NCBI GenBank assembly: GCA_013375455.1
Contig: JABXJT010000015.1
Coordinates: 17,839-81,838, forward strand
DNA: 64,000 nt
Direction of reading: 5' to 3'
Source: Candidatus Helarchaeota archaeon
GTDB taxonomy: Archaea > Asgardarchaeota > Lokiarchaeia > Helarchaeales > HEL-GB-A
Below, piece by piece: positions 53,427 through 62,315 of this stretch (position 1 is its first letter; every line of letters starts with the position of its first letter). The notes under the pieces are model-generated. The model was not told where the DNA came from. It saw only the letters and a program-made list of their open reading frames with translations, and made no database searches. The position numbers and the translations under genes are program-made.

Positions 53427-55020
53427 TACAACCGAAAGAAATTATACAATACCATTTTGTCAAGTTCTGATCAATGAGGGACATCAAATTTTAAATATTT
53501 CTTCTCATGGACCTTATGAATTTGGAAAAGATATCGTAACAAGGGATTCGGAAGGGAAAATATGCGTTTATCAGTTAAAAACAGGTAAAATTACTAAACC
53601 TAAATGGCGAGAAATTCGAAAGCAAATAATAGAATTAATCGAGATTCCACCAATTCATCCTTCTATTGGTGAAAATATAAAAATTTCCAAAGCATTTCTG
53701 GTTACGAATGGAATAATTGACCAAGAAGTAAAAACTCAGATAAGAGAACGGAATTTAGATAAAAGAAGAATAGATTTAAAGTATCCTTCATTGGAGATTA
53801 TTGAGAAAGATCAATTATTAGTGAAATTCAATAAAACACAAGGTAATTTTCTTCCCATTAAATTAAATAATTTTTATTCCTTACTTAGTTTTTATCTCGA
53901 TGAAGGAGATGCATTCCTTCCTAAAGAAAAATACTTCGATTTTTTTAATGAAACGATTTTTAGTGAGATTTCTGGTAGTAGAGGGAAAAAAAGAAGCGCA
54001 ATTGCAAGTTCGATAATAATAGGTAGCTATTTACTAAATTCTTTTCAAAGAAAGGAAAATTATTTTGCCTTATTTGAAGCTTGGACATCATTAGCTGCAT
54101 GTGTATTACGTTTTTCCTATAGAACCAAATTAGATAAGAATAATTGGATTGATTCGTGGAATTTAGTAATAAATGAGATTGAATATAACTTAGAAGAATT
54201 AAAAAATGAAACCTTAAAAAGAGAAGATTTGATAGAAGGAAGTATAACATATGATTTCAATTTTATAATTAGAGCTAGAACTACAATATTATATGGGACA
54301 TTGGCTGCATATGAAATATATCTAAAGATGAAAAATGTGAATTATGAATTGAACACAATCTTATTAGAAAAAATCAAGACAGACATAAAAATTGCAATGA
54401 ATAATAAAGAAAAATATATGTTATGGTATTGGGGAGAATCCGCATTTCCGTTGTTCTTCTTCATAATCAAATACCTGGAGTTGAATGATGAAAAGGATAT
54501 GGCTTGGTTTCTCCTTAACAAGATATTTAAACGTTCAATACTTGATAAATTTTCAGATTCACAAAGATTAGGGGTTGCAAATCCATATTACAGCGTTCAA
54601 GATCATATTGAATATCGATTGAAAATTGCTCCAGCAAAGATTGACTTTAAGCAGTTCTTTCATAAATCTTACGCATTAGAAATCTTAATTTATATGGTTA
54701 CAAGAAGAAATAGAAGAGATTTTTTGGCTGAAAACTGGCGAAAGATCTCTCATTATCTTTTATTTAAATTTATCCCAGATGAAGTGGAGGACCATTTTAA
54801 TTGGCACGTTAAAAACGGTAAAAATCATTCTAAATTTCCAAAATTCGAACAAAGTTGGGAAGAGTTAAAGAAATTATCTTCGGAATATGACGAAATCCCT
54901 GAATTATTCCGAGAGAATTATAAATTTATTTTATTTTTTACGATAGTTTGTCCTCACAGATTTAATACTCAAATTAATATGTTATTAGAATATGAAATTG
55001 ATAAATTAATCACTGAATAA
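53392..55020 (+). CDS. Mrr-like PD-(D/E)XK endonuclease with large helical C-terminal domain
   Basis: About 542 residues. The first 110 residues form a restriction-like core: ERAIENWLINTTER, PYEFGKDIVTRDSEG (Asp47) and VYQLKTGK (Gln61-x-Lys63), with Gln replacing Glu as in Mrr-type enzymes. The remaining 400 residues are helical, aromatic and without known motifs (for example NYFALFEAWTSLAACVLRFS). The frame extends to 53344, but GGAAGGA precedes TTG 53392 and that start gives the natural domain boundary. The overlap with the upstream gene suggests a two-protein system, probably defence. Confidence 0.65.
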   Translation: MIERAIENWLINTTERNYTIPFCQVLINEGHQILNISSHGPYEFGKDIVTRDSEGKICVYQLKTGKITKPKWREIRKQIIELIEIPPIHPSIGENIKISKAFLVTNGIIDQEVKTQIRERNLDKRRIDLKYPSLEIIEKDQLLVKFNKTQGNFLPIKLNNFYSLLSFYLDEGDAFLPKEKYFDFFNETIFSEISGSRGKKRSAIASSIIIGSYLLNSFQRKENYFALFEAWTSLAACVLRFSYRTKLDKNNWIDSWNLVINEIEYNLEELKNETLKREDLIEGSITYDFNFIIRARTTILYGTLAAYEIYLKMKNVNYELNTILLEKIKTDIKIAMNNKEKYMLWYWGESAFPLFFFIIKYLELNDEKDMAWFLLNKIFKRSILDKFSDSQRLGVANPYYSVQDHIEYRLKIAPAKIDFKQFFHKSYALEILIYMVTRRNRRDFLAENWRKISHYLLFKFIPDEVEDHFNWHVKNGKNHSKFPKFEQSWEELKKLSSEYDEIPELFRENYKFILFFTIVCPHRFNTQINMLLEYEIDKLITE

Positions 55021-55045
55021 CCCATTAAAAAAACTTACAATTTAA

Positions 55046-55747
55046 TTAAAATTCCCAATTTTCGAGAAAAAACCCATTGAAATGACAATCTTTTTTCTGC
55101 ACGGAATTATATCTCACAATTATAGCATTGTTTGGGAGAATTTCTTCGAATAATTTACAATTTTCTGATTCATTATCGAATATTACAAATGTCTCTTTTG
55201 GGAATAATTCCATAATATGTTTTAACTCCCGTATTTTAAAGTACCCATCCGAAAGTTTATCGTTTTTTTTCATGACTAAAAAGTGTCGATTGAATCCTTG
55301 ATAGATAAATCCGTATATTTTTAATAAAAGAATAGTTCCTGTTTTCATAGTGGCGTTATGTCTCCCCGTGAGGAATACTACCCTAATTTTTGGGTTTCTA
55401 ATCTGGTTAAAAAAGGAGATTGTACCCGAGAAAGGTCGATCGAAATATAAGCAGGGGCGCGAAAGAAATAACTTTAAAAAATCTTCCACGATATTCGTAT
55501 GGTTTTTCCTGAAATAGTAATTCTCTTCGAGGAGAGGCAAAAAATTATAACATTTTTTAAGCAAGTTCAGGCTAAGCTTTGGCAATTCATACTTAGGCCT
55601 TAAAAATTGTTCATAGATGAAGTATCGCCGATATGAGGTGTCAAAAAGCGTATCATCTAAGTCAAAGATTAAGGTAAAGCGTGTATTTGAACGTTTCATT
55701 TGTGTATTAATCTTATTGAAAATTTCCTTGGTCGTGATTTGGCGCAT
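55046..55747 (-). CDS. HAD-superfamily phosphatase, 233 aa
   Basis: HAD motifs are all present: FDLDDTLFDTSYR (nucleophile Asp), VVFLTGRHN (motif II Thr), KKNDKLSDGYFKIRELKH (motif III Lys) and FVIFDNESEN (motif IV acid). A small helical cap lies between motifs I and II. Substrate is unknown. Because its upstream region carries the repeat element also found before nurA and a nuclease gene, a role in nucleotide or nucleic-acid end metabolism is possible but only inferred. Confidence 0.8.
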   Translation of the reverse strand: MRQITTKEIFNKINTQMKRSNTRFTLIFDLDDTLFDTSYRRYFIYEQFLRPKYELPKLSLNLLKKCYNFLPLLEENYYFRKNHTNIVEDFLKLFLSRPCLYFDRPFSGTISFFNQIRNPKIRVVFLTGRHNATMKTGTILLLKIYGFIYQGFNRHFLVMKKNDKLSDGYFKIRELKHIMELFPKETFVIFDNESENCKLFEEILPNNAIIVRYNSVQKKDCHFNGFFLENWEF

Positions 55748-55830
55748 AATCTCCCTTACTTATTATATTGATTTATCGTTTGAACGCATAAGTTAATACC
55801 GAATTAGATAAAAAAAGAGCACACTATTTA

Positions 55831-55855
55831 GAATTTATTAACTTAATAAACTTAA
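55831..55855 (-). promoter_or_regulatory. 9-nt-period repeat element upstream of the HAD gene
   Basis: Read on the minus strand: TTAAGTTTA, TTAAGTTAA, then TAAATTC, closely matching the elements at 43215 and 52342. It ends 84 nt before ATG 55747. Between it and 56021 only a short, start-less coding-like fragment is seen. Confidence 0.55.
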
Positions 55856-56021
55856 TAAGGGAAAATATAATATTTGCTGAATCTCTCGAAGAAATTAGAA
55901 TAGAAAACCAAATCCTCCGGAAACTCGAAGAATCCGATGAACTCTTCTCAGGTTCACCCAGATGAACTATATGAATATTTTTTTGGATTCTAAGGATTAA
56001 GAATTTTCAAGAATTTTGCTT

Positions 56022-56849
56022 TTATGGGTTTTCTGCTATTTCACCTTTCAATGGCTCACTATACTGGGCGGCGGCCAAATAATGGGCAAACAATTTGATG
56101 AAATGGGCAATCGTCATTTGGGGTTTCCAGCGCTTTTTCAAGTCACCCAGGCAGGCAACTAATAGTTTTTTGTAATAGGCAACTTCAGCGTTATCGGTGT
56201 AGTTGGTTTCCTGCCAACTCCCTTCCAATTTCGTCACTGGAATTTCATCGGGATATTTTAAAGGCACGGCTATTTTGAAAGTCGCATCGATGTCCTTCAT
56301 GGTCACGAAAACTTCTCGGGAATTGTCAAAACTAAAGTGAATGTCTAAATTGGGGTTTTGGTCCATCAATATTTGAAAGTTATACTGTTCACGCAGGACC
56401 CGTTCTGCCCAGCGACTCGTACCAGGACGTGCCGTTTCATTAATCAGTTTCAAATTGTCTTCGTCCGCCTCATAATCCTTAAAGGTTATCTTAGCCGTAA
56501 CTGCTGCCGCTTTCATGCGTTCAGCTAATTTTTTTTCTGGGGCTCTATAACTATGCTTCTCCAAGATAGCCAATACATCATCCAACACGCGTGCTGCAAA
56601 TATCCAATAAAGGACCTTGCCATCTTGGCGCTCTGGACGGTATTGTGCACGCCGCCAACTCAATTGCTTATAATCGTGAATCAATGGGGGATCATATGGC
56701 GTATAAACCTTTATAATTTTAATTTCTCGCTCCTCGTACTCGTTGAATTCCACGCCAAACTCGATTTTTACCTTCTTCGGCACTCGAAGCTGCGGCTCAT
56801 TCTCCTCATCTCGAAGATTTATGAACGTGGCTTCATCTTCACCTTCCAA
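56022..56849 (-). CDS. protein of unknown function, possible divergent E2 (UBC/UEV)-like fold, 275 aa
   Basis: No confident family. The C-terminal half has a pattern reminiscent of UBC or UEV domains: IHFSFDNSREVFVTMKD, FKIAVPLKYPDEIP (the YP-x-P turn), then ACLGDLKKRWKPQMTIAHFI, which resembles the E2 active-site stretch CLxxLxxxWxPxxTI. The HPN motif is missing and the cysteine may sit in a helix, so catalytic activity is doubtful. The N-terminal half is alpha/beta with many charged residues. Asgard ESCRT and ubiquitin systems include UEV proteins, which makes the idea plausible. Confidence 0.45.
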   Translation of the reverse strand: MEGEDEATFINLRDEENEPQLRVPKKVKIEFGVEFNEYEEREIKIIKVYTPYDPPLIHDYKQLSWRRAQYRPERQDGKVLYWIFAARVLDDVLAILEKHSYRAPEKKLAERMKAAAVTAKITFKDYEADEDNLKLINETARPGTSRWAERVLREQYNFQILMDQNPNLDIHFSFDNSREVFVTMKDIDATFKIAVPLKYPDEIPVTKLEGSWQETNYTDNAEVAYYKKLLVACLGDLKKRWKPQMTIAHFIKLFAHYLAAAQYSEPLKGEIAENP

Positions 56850-57014
56850 GATTAATCCTCTTTATTCCTTTTTGTGATAAAAATAAGACACAACGGATAT
56901 TTAAAGGAGGATAGAGGACGTGCTATCTATTGGGTATAAGCTCTTGAAGGTAAAAAACCCTTAGAGGTATATATTAGAATCTATTTACGAAAAGGGGGAT
57001 GAGAGGCGAAATTA

Positions 57015-57623
57015 CTATTTAAATTCGCTTTTCCAACAGGGGATGCAATAAAATTTCTGATTCAGAACCCGTGCCCTCGTTTCCATTACCATTAATCCGC
57101 ATTTTGAACATTGTACGGACTGAAAAATCCGTGCTTTCTCGGGGATCTCTACATTAATTTCCTTCACGTTAAAAAGTTCTTCATCGGGGAGTTGCAACAT
57201 TCTCCGCATGGTTTCTTGGCGAGAAGCCTGTAAGTTGGCTTGTTCCTCATCGGTCAAGGGAATATCATCATGCAGTTTCCGCAAAATCTCTTGTCGCTGT
57301 TCCGAGGCGTCACCAAAAATATCGGCTTTGAGCTCAATACGGATTTGTTTCCCTGAATTCCGCTCGATGAAGTTGTAGGCATGGAGCCCGTGGTCCTGAA
57401 ATATGAGATTTCCTTTCCCAAACGTCGCCCCATTGACATATTGGATGGCATCGACGGCACAACTGTCATTTTCAACGATTGCGACAAGCTCTTCATCTTC
57501 ACTATGCCCAAGATTGAGTTCTTTTCGAGCTAATGTCGCGACTCTATACCCTATTACCAGTCCAGGGCAAAGATGCCCATGGAATTGGACCACTTCTTTT
57601 AATTCTGAGGGGAGATCTTCCAA
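57015..57623 (-). CDS. FmdE-family protein
   Basis: A 202-residue FmdE-like protein. The first half has FHGHLCPGLVIGYRVA and VENDSCAVDAIQYVNGATFG, the typical cysteine and histidine metal-binding elements. The C-terminus has a zinc ribbon, CSKCG and CIPC. FmdE-type proteins are found with tungsten/molybdenum formylmethanofuran dehydrogenase and molybdopterin metabolism. The core dehydrogenase genes are not in the window, so it may act on cofactor assembly elsewhere. Confidence 0.82.
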   Translation of the reverse strand: MEDLPSELKEVVQFHGHLCPGLVIGYRVATLARKELNLGHSEDEELVAIVENDSCAVDAIQYVNGATFGKGNLIFQDHGLHAYNFIERNSGKQIRIELKADIFGDASEQRQEILRKLHDDIPLTDEEQANLQASRQETMRRMLQLPDEELFNVKEINVEIPEKARIFQSVQCSKCGLMVMETRARVLNQKFYCIPCWKSEFK

Positions 57624-57876
57624 CTTTTAAAACCAACCCTTAACCATGTTTTACTCACTAATAACATAATAATAATGAGTGCTTTTTTTAAATTACTCAT
57701 TATTTAAAAAAGAGAAAAGAAATCCCTTTTTTCTCTCTTTTATGTAAAATAAACATCACCTACTCGAAAAATTCCGATGAAATTTCCAGAAATTTAAAAT
57801 GGTACTAAAATAATATGATAAGCAGTCCAAATTTAGATATATATAATTTATAGAACAGTGCTAAGAGGATATAATA

Positions 57877-58344
57877 GTGCAAAAAAAACCAAAACTCTAT
57901 TTAGAGACTTCAGTAATAAGCATGTATTTCCACGATGATGCTCCTTATTTGAGGGATTTAACTAGACAATTTTGGAAAGAAGCCTTACCTTTTTTTAATG
58001 TGTATATCTCAGAAATTGTCCTTGACGAAATTAGGGCAACTTTAGAAATGGATTTTCGTAGATCATTTGAAAATTTGATAAAAGACTTCAAAGTTTTGGA
58101 AATAACTGAGGATATTGTTAAATTATCAGATGTATATTTATCTTATAGGCGTCTACCACGAGGGGACGCGCTTCATCTTGCATCTGCAAGTATGGGGGAA
58201 ATGGATTTTCTAGTGACATGGAACCTTCGACATCTTTATAAGCGGGGAACGCAGGAAATGATACGCGAAGTTAATGCAAAATTAAGGATCCCCGTTCCCT
58301 CCATTATGACGCCTGAAGATTTTATTGGAGAAGAGGAGGTTTAA
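57877..58344 (+). CDS. PIN-domain ribonuclease, VapC-like toxin
   Basis: A 155-residue PIN protein starting at GTG 57877. YLETSVISMYF places Glu where Asp is usual, followed by VLDEIRATL, PRGDALHLASAS and VTWNLRHL, which complete the four-acid metal site. It would cleave RNA. The following small gene begins 1 nt after its stop, giving a two-gene toxin module with the toxin first, the reverse of the common VapBC order. Confidence 0.82.
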   Translation: MQKKPKLYLETSVISMYFHDDAPYLRDLTRQFWKEALPFFNVYISEIVLDEIRATLEMDFRRSFENLIKDFKVLEITEDIVKLSDVYLSYRRLPRGDALHLASASMGEMDFLVTWNLRHLYKRGTQEMIREVNAKLRIPVPSIMTPEDFIGEEEV

Positions 58345-58345
58345 A

Positions 58346-58561
58346 ATGCAAAAAAATAATGTCGATAAGAAAACGAAAGAAGCGATACTACGTAAAGTGC
58401 AACGGGAATTTCCTGGATGTAGGGCCTTACAAGATATTCATTATTATCGCTATATTAAGGAAATTGAGTGGCATAATATGTCTCATAATGAAATTGTAGA
58501 AAACATCAAAAAAGGAGCTCGCGAAATAAAAAAGGAAATAGATATGTCCTTATCAAGCTAG
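58346..58561 (+). CDS. small partner (antitoxin-like) of the PIN protein
   Basis: A 71-residue protein from ATG 58346, preceded by GAGGAGG inside the end of the PIN gene. The frame is open to 58325 but this ATG is better placed. It is mostly helical and charged, with HYYRYIKEIEWHNMSHNEIV and a Lys-rich C-terminus. Its position and size suggest antitoxin function, though no standard VapB DNA-binding fold is evident. Confidence 0.65.
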   Translation: MQKNNVDKKTKEAILRKVQREFPGCRALQDIHYYRYIKEIEWHNMSHNEIVENIKKGAREIKKEIDMSLSS

Positions 58562-58693
58562 TGATTCTAAATACTAAGTAACGTATGCCTTCCATTATTT
58601 CATCACACTTGAAAACTTTTATTACTCATTTTTTATAAGAAATAGTCAGTGCTTCTTTCTAATACAAGTTTTGATTAATGTTATTTAATTGAT

Positions 58694-59296
58694 TTGAATG
58701 GCTCAAAAAGTAAAGAGGTGAATGTTGCGTCAGATTCACAGAGTTTTGAAAATAGTAGTTTAGATGAGAGAACCACTCCCCTTATAAGTGTCCCTTGGGA
58801 AACGGGCACGCCAAGAAAAATTTTGATCAATTTGGTCAGAGGTGGGTTGATTAAAAAAGGTAGCGTATTAGATTTATGCAGTGGGACCGGCTCAAACGCA
58901 CTTTATTTAGCGGATAATGGATCTGAAGTGACCGGCATTAATTTAGTCTCTCTGGTATTGGAAAATAGAGATAAAAGTGGAAGCGATTATTTAAAACTTC
59001 CATACATAAATGAAAATTTTGACCTAGTATTGGATTTGGGATGTTTTCATCATATTTCATCCAGAGATAGAGATACCTTAATTGAAGAAATTTTCCGCGT
59101 GCTTAATGACGGTGGACATTACCTCATTGTAGTATCTAATTATAAGAATGACCCGACATGGAAGCCTTTCTCTCAGCGTGAATTTAATCATTACTTCTCC
59201 AAAAATTTTAAAATAAAATTCATCAAACACATGCCATCTATTCGGGCTGATGGCGCTCCTCAATATTTCTATGCTGTCCTTATGCAAAAACGCTGA
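58694..59296 (+). CDS. class I SAM-dependent methyltransferase, shortened
   Basis: About 200 residues from TTG 58694 (a GTG start at 58718 is also possible). Motif I is VLDLCSGTGSNALYLADNGS, the acidic loop is TGINLVS, and motif IV is FDLVLDLGCFHHI. Between these only about 20 residues remain where 45-50 are normal, so the segment carrying the adenine-binding motif is missing. The fold end (LIEEIFRVLNDGGHYLIVVS) is intact. It may be a reduced but active enzyme or a decaying copy. Confidence 0.72.
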   Translation: MNGSKSKEVNVASDSQSFENSSLDERTTPLISVPWETGTPRKILINLVRGGLIKKGSVLDLCSGTGSNALYLADNGSEVTGINLVSLVLENRDKSGSDYLKLPYINENFDLVLDLGCFHHISSRDRDTLIEEIFRVLNDGGHYLIVVSNYKNDPTWKPFSQREFNHYFSKNFKIKFIKHMPSIRADGAPQYFYAVLMQKR

Positions 59297-59305
59297 TTAG
59301 CTTTA

Positions 59306-62194
59306 TCATTTTAATGATGCTCCTAAGAATGGTTTTAATGCTTCAATCCAAATGACTGAACCAAAGCCAACCACAATCCCTATCAATACGGCATCAAGAC
59401 TCAAAGCCGTAAACAGAAACAGATCCCGAAGGAGTGGGATTCCAAAAATCGCAGCAGTCAAGACAGTGACGAAAATGATCAAAATCCAAAAAATTCGGTT
59501 TCTCGCAAATAATATTTTTCTGAGATTCCGTTGCATTGACCTATTAGTTAGAATGAGAGTCAAGTTCGCAACGATTAAAGCAAGCATGGTAGCGGATCGT
59601 AAGATTTCAATGGAGCAACCAGGGATGACGCTGGTTAGATAAAGCATTATGCCCATTAAACCTAAACCAACTACAACACCCTGTACTATGGAAAGTCCAA
59701 ACCCAGCTTTTGATATGATAGGCGTGTTAAATTTTCGTGGAGGTCTATTCATTATATTTGGTTCTGCAGGTTCATTCTCAAAAACTAAGGTACAGGCAGG
59801 GTCAATGATCAACTCTAAAAGAACAATGTGAACGGGCGCAAGCAGCCCTGGAAATCCTAAAATTAATGGTACAATGCTTAGAATCACGATCGGCACATGA
59901 ACGGCTATTATGAACATCATGGCTTTACGAATATTGTCAAATATTTTCCGGCCTTGTCTAATGGCTGCGGTAATTGAAGCGAAATCATCATTGACAAGGA
60001 CTAGATCTGCCGCCTCCCGTGCAACATCCGTTCCCCTTGCACCCATTGCCATACCGACATCCGCGGCTTTAAGGGCAGCTGCATCATTAACTCCATCTCC
60101 AGTCATTGCAACAAACTCATCCGCTTCTTTTAAAATATTTACAATATCTAATTTTTGACTAGGTGAAGCTCTGCTAATTAAATTATTGGTTGGATCCAGT
60201 AAGGCTATTTTATCTTTCCCCTTTTCCTTCAGTCTCGCTAGTTTTTTTCCAATAATAACTCCACGAGCTTTCTGTTCTGCATCCCCAAAAGAGAGCCCGA
60301 TGGCGTTGGCAATCGATGCTGCAGTATCAGGGTGATCTCCTGTGACCATCATGACTCTGACCCCTGCATTGCGGCATTGCTCAATAGCAGATGCCGTTTC
60401 CTCTCGTGGCGGATCGTGCAAGCCAAGTAGTCCTAAGAACCTAAATTTAAAGTCATGCTGCTTTTTTGGGAGTTCTCCATAATGACGGTGTTCGATCTCA
60501 CTACTCGCTACGCCCAAGATGCGCAATCCCTCATTTGCCATTATTTTTAAAGTTCGTTCAACAATAATTCTCTCGTCTTGCATCATGTGACACAAGTCAA
60601 GCACCGATTCCGGTGCTCCTTTCATGGATAGAAGGCACGGTTGTTCGGCATCACTATCTTTATGGGTCCATATATGAGTCGTTGCAGGCAATTGAGGTGA
60701 TAATTCATAATGTTTCAGGATATTCCAATTCTTTGGGATGGCTAGTTCTTCATGGCGCCACACGTATCGATCGGCTAATTCACTAAACGCTAGTTCCATT
60801 GGATCAAAGGGATTTGGCTCGCTTGCTAAAACAGCATTGCGGGCTAATACATCAAGTTGATAAGGAAGATCCATTTCGATCCTTTGGACGTCATTTTCAT
60901 ACATCTTTTTATATTTCGCTTCAATATTTGCAAGGTTAAAAATTGCTGCCCCTTTAATTGCACATTCTTCCGGGCATTCCTCACATTCCTCTTGTGAAAC
61001 CTCTGTTATAAAACGTATTTTTTCCTCTAATTCCGCTTTTTTTAAATCCTTGATGCATTGATCTCCTTCCTCTGACAAAGGGGCAATAGAAATAATATCC
61101 TCTTCAAATTCACTTCCCAAAGTCGAGATGGTTTTAGCCATGGGAAAAACTGCTAGTGCAACCACTTTCATTTTATTTTCCGTTAAAGTCCCAGTTTTGT
61201 CCGTGCATAGAACCGTAATTGCTCCCAAGGCTTCAATTGCTGGAACTCGACGCGTTAATACGTTCCTTGAGGCAATCCTATACGCCCCTAATGCAAGAAA
61301 AATGGTTAGAACAATGGGAAATTCTTCAGGAATTAAAGCTAATGCTAATGAGATACCTGCAAGGATTCCAGGAACAAATTCCGCAAGATAAAGTTGATAA
61401 TATAAAACAACAATAATGCAGCTAACGAGCGCAACCAATCCAACTCGTTTTACCAAAATATGTGTTTGTTTCTGCAACGGAGTATTCTCAAGCTTAATCT
61501 CCCGTAATTTCTGGCTTATTCGCCCCATTTCAGTATTTTTACCCGTCAAAATTGTCCGAGCAACGCCTCGCCCTGCCACAACACGAGTGCCCCCGTATAT
61601 AATGTATTTTTTAATTTCACCATTGGATGAATTTCGTAGTTTGGAATATTTTTCTGTTGAAACTGGCCTCTTTTCTACAGGAAGTGATTCCCCTGTTAGC
61701 AAGCTTTCATCAATTTTTAAATTGTTTGCACTCAATACAATCGCATCGGCAGGGATTATATCCCCCTCCAATACAAATAGAACATCATCTACGACAACTT
61801 CCCGTCCAGAAATGCGTTTTCCAATTCCCCCCCGCAGGACGTTTGCCCGTGGTGAAGACATGGCTCGTAGTGCATCAACAGCTCGAGAACTGCGAAATTC
61901 TTGATATACATCTATAAAGATTATTACTCCGATGAACGAGAACAAGACAAAACCTTCAGTTACATCTCCAATTATGATATAGAGGATGGCTCCAGCTAAG
62001 AGCAAGATAAAAACTGGCTCTCGTAAAGTTTTGCTCAAAACGCTCCATATAGAACTACTTCTTTCAACGGCAATCTCATTAGGCCCGTCTTTTGCTAATC
62101 GCCTTGCCGCTTCCTCCTCAGTGAGCCCAATTACTTCCTCAAACTCGATGGGCGTGAATACAGGTCTCTCAGGAATTTCGTTCGCGTTTGGCAT
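59306..62194 (-). CDS. P-type cation-transporting ATPase (P2-like, Ca2+ type)
   Basis: About 962 residues from ATG 62194 (a TTG at 62218 also stays in frame). It has the actuator LTGESLPVEK, the phosphorylation site CTDKTGTLTEN (Asp332), KGAPE in the nucleotide domain, MVTGDHPDTA and MTGDGVNDAAALKAADVGMA, with ten membrane helices. Helix 4 has LIPEEFP and helix 6 LELIIDPACTLVF, matching bacterial and archaeal Ca-type pumps. A cysteine-rich CEECPEEC (about residues 404-411) is inserted in the nucleotide domain. The gene may pump Ca or another divalent ion outward. Confidence 0.9.
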   Translation of the reverse strand: MPNANEIPERPVFTPIEFEEVIGLTEEEAARRLAKDGPNEIAVERSSSIWSVLSKTLREPVFILLLAGAILYIIIGDVTEGFVLFSFIGVIIFIDVYQEFRSSRAVDALRAMSSPRANVLRGGIGKRISGREVVVDDVLFVLEGDIIPADAIVLSANNLKIDESLLTGESLPVEKRPVSTEKYSKLRNSSNGEIKKYIIYGGTRVVAGRGVARTILTGKNTEMGRISQKLREIKLENTPLQKQTHILVKRVGLVALVSCIIVVLYYQLYLAEFVPGILAGISLALALIPEEFPIVLTIFLALGAYRIASRNVLTRRVPAIEALGAITVLCTDKTGTLTENKMKVVALAVFPMAKTISTLGSEFEEDIISIAPLSEEGDQCIKDLKKAELEEKIRFITEVSQEECEECPEECAIKGAAIFNLANIEAKYKKMYENDVQRIEMDLPYQLDVLARNAVLASEPNPFDPMELAFSELADRYVWRHEELAIPKNWNILKHYELSPQLPATTHIWTHKDSDAEQPCLLSMKGAPESVLDLCHMMQDERIIVERTLKIMANEGLRILGVASSEIEHRHYGELPKKQHDFKFRFLGLLGLHDPPREETASAIEQCRNAGVRVMMVTGDHPDTAASIANAIGLSFGDAEQKARGVIIGKKLARLKEKGKDKIALLDPTNNLISRASPSQKLDIVNILKEADEFVAMTGDGVNDAAALKAADVGMAMGARGTDVAREAADLVLVNDDFASITAAIRQGRKIFDNIRKAMMFIIAVHVPIVILSIVPLILGFPGLLAPVHIVLLELIIDPACTLVFENEPAEPNIMNRPPRKFNTPIISKAGFGLSIVQGVVVGLGLMGIMLYLTSVIPGCSIEILRSATMLALIVANLTLILTNRSMQRNLRKILFARNRIFWILIIFVTVLTAAIFGIPLLRDLFLFTALSLDAVLIGIVVGFGSVIWIEALKPFLGASLK

Positions 62195-62315
62195 AATTCG
62201 GATATATCGGTAATACAACGAAGCTCAAAAATATTTCTATCTCATGTTAAGGGTTTAAATAGTTTTATAGTCTGCCCTGGGGGAAGGTACGCATCCGAGG
62301 TTCAAAAAAAAAGAG

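Noticed and set aside
55870..55965. Coding-like fragment (about 30 codons ending in TGA) before the E2-like gene
   Set aside because: It reads well as a charged helix but has no start codon or ribosome site and no neighbouring continuation; may be a relic but cannot be supported as a gene.
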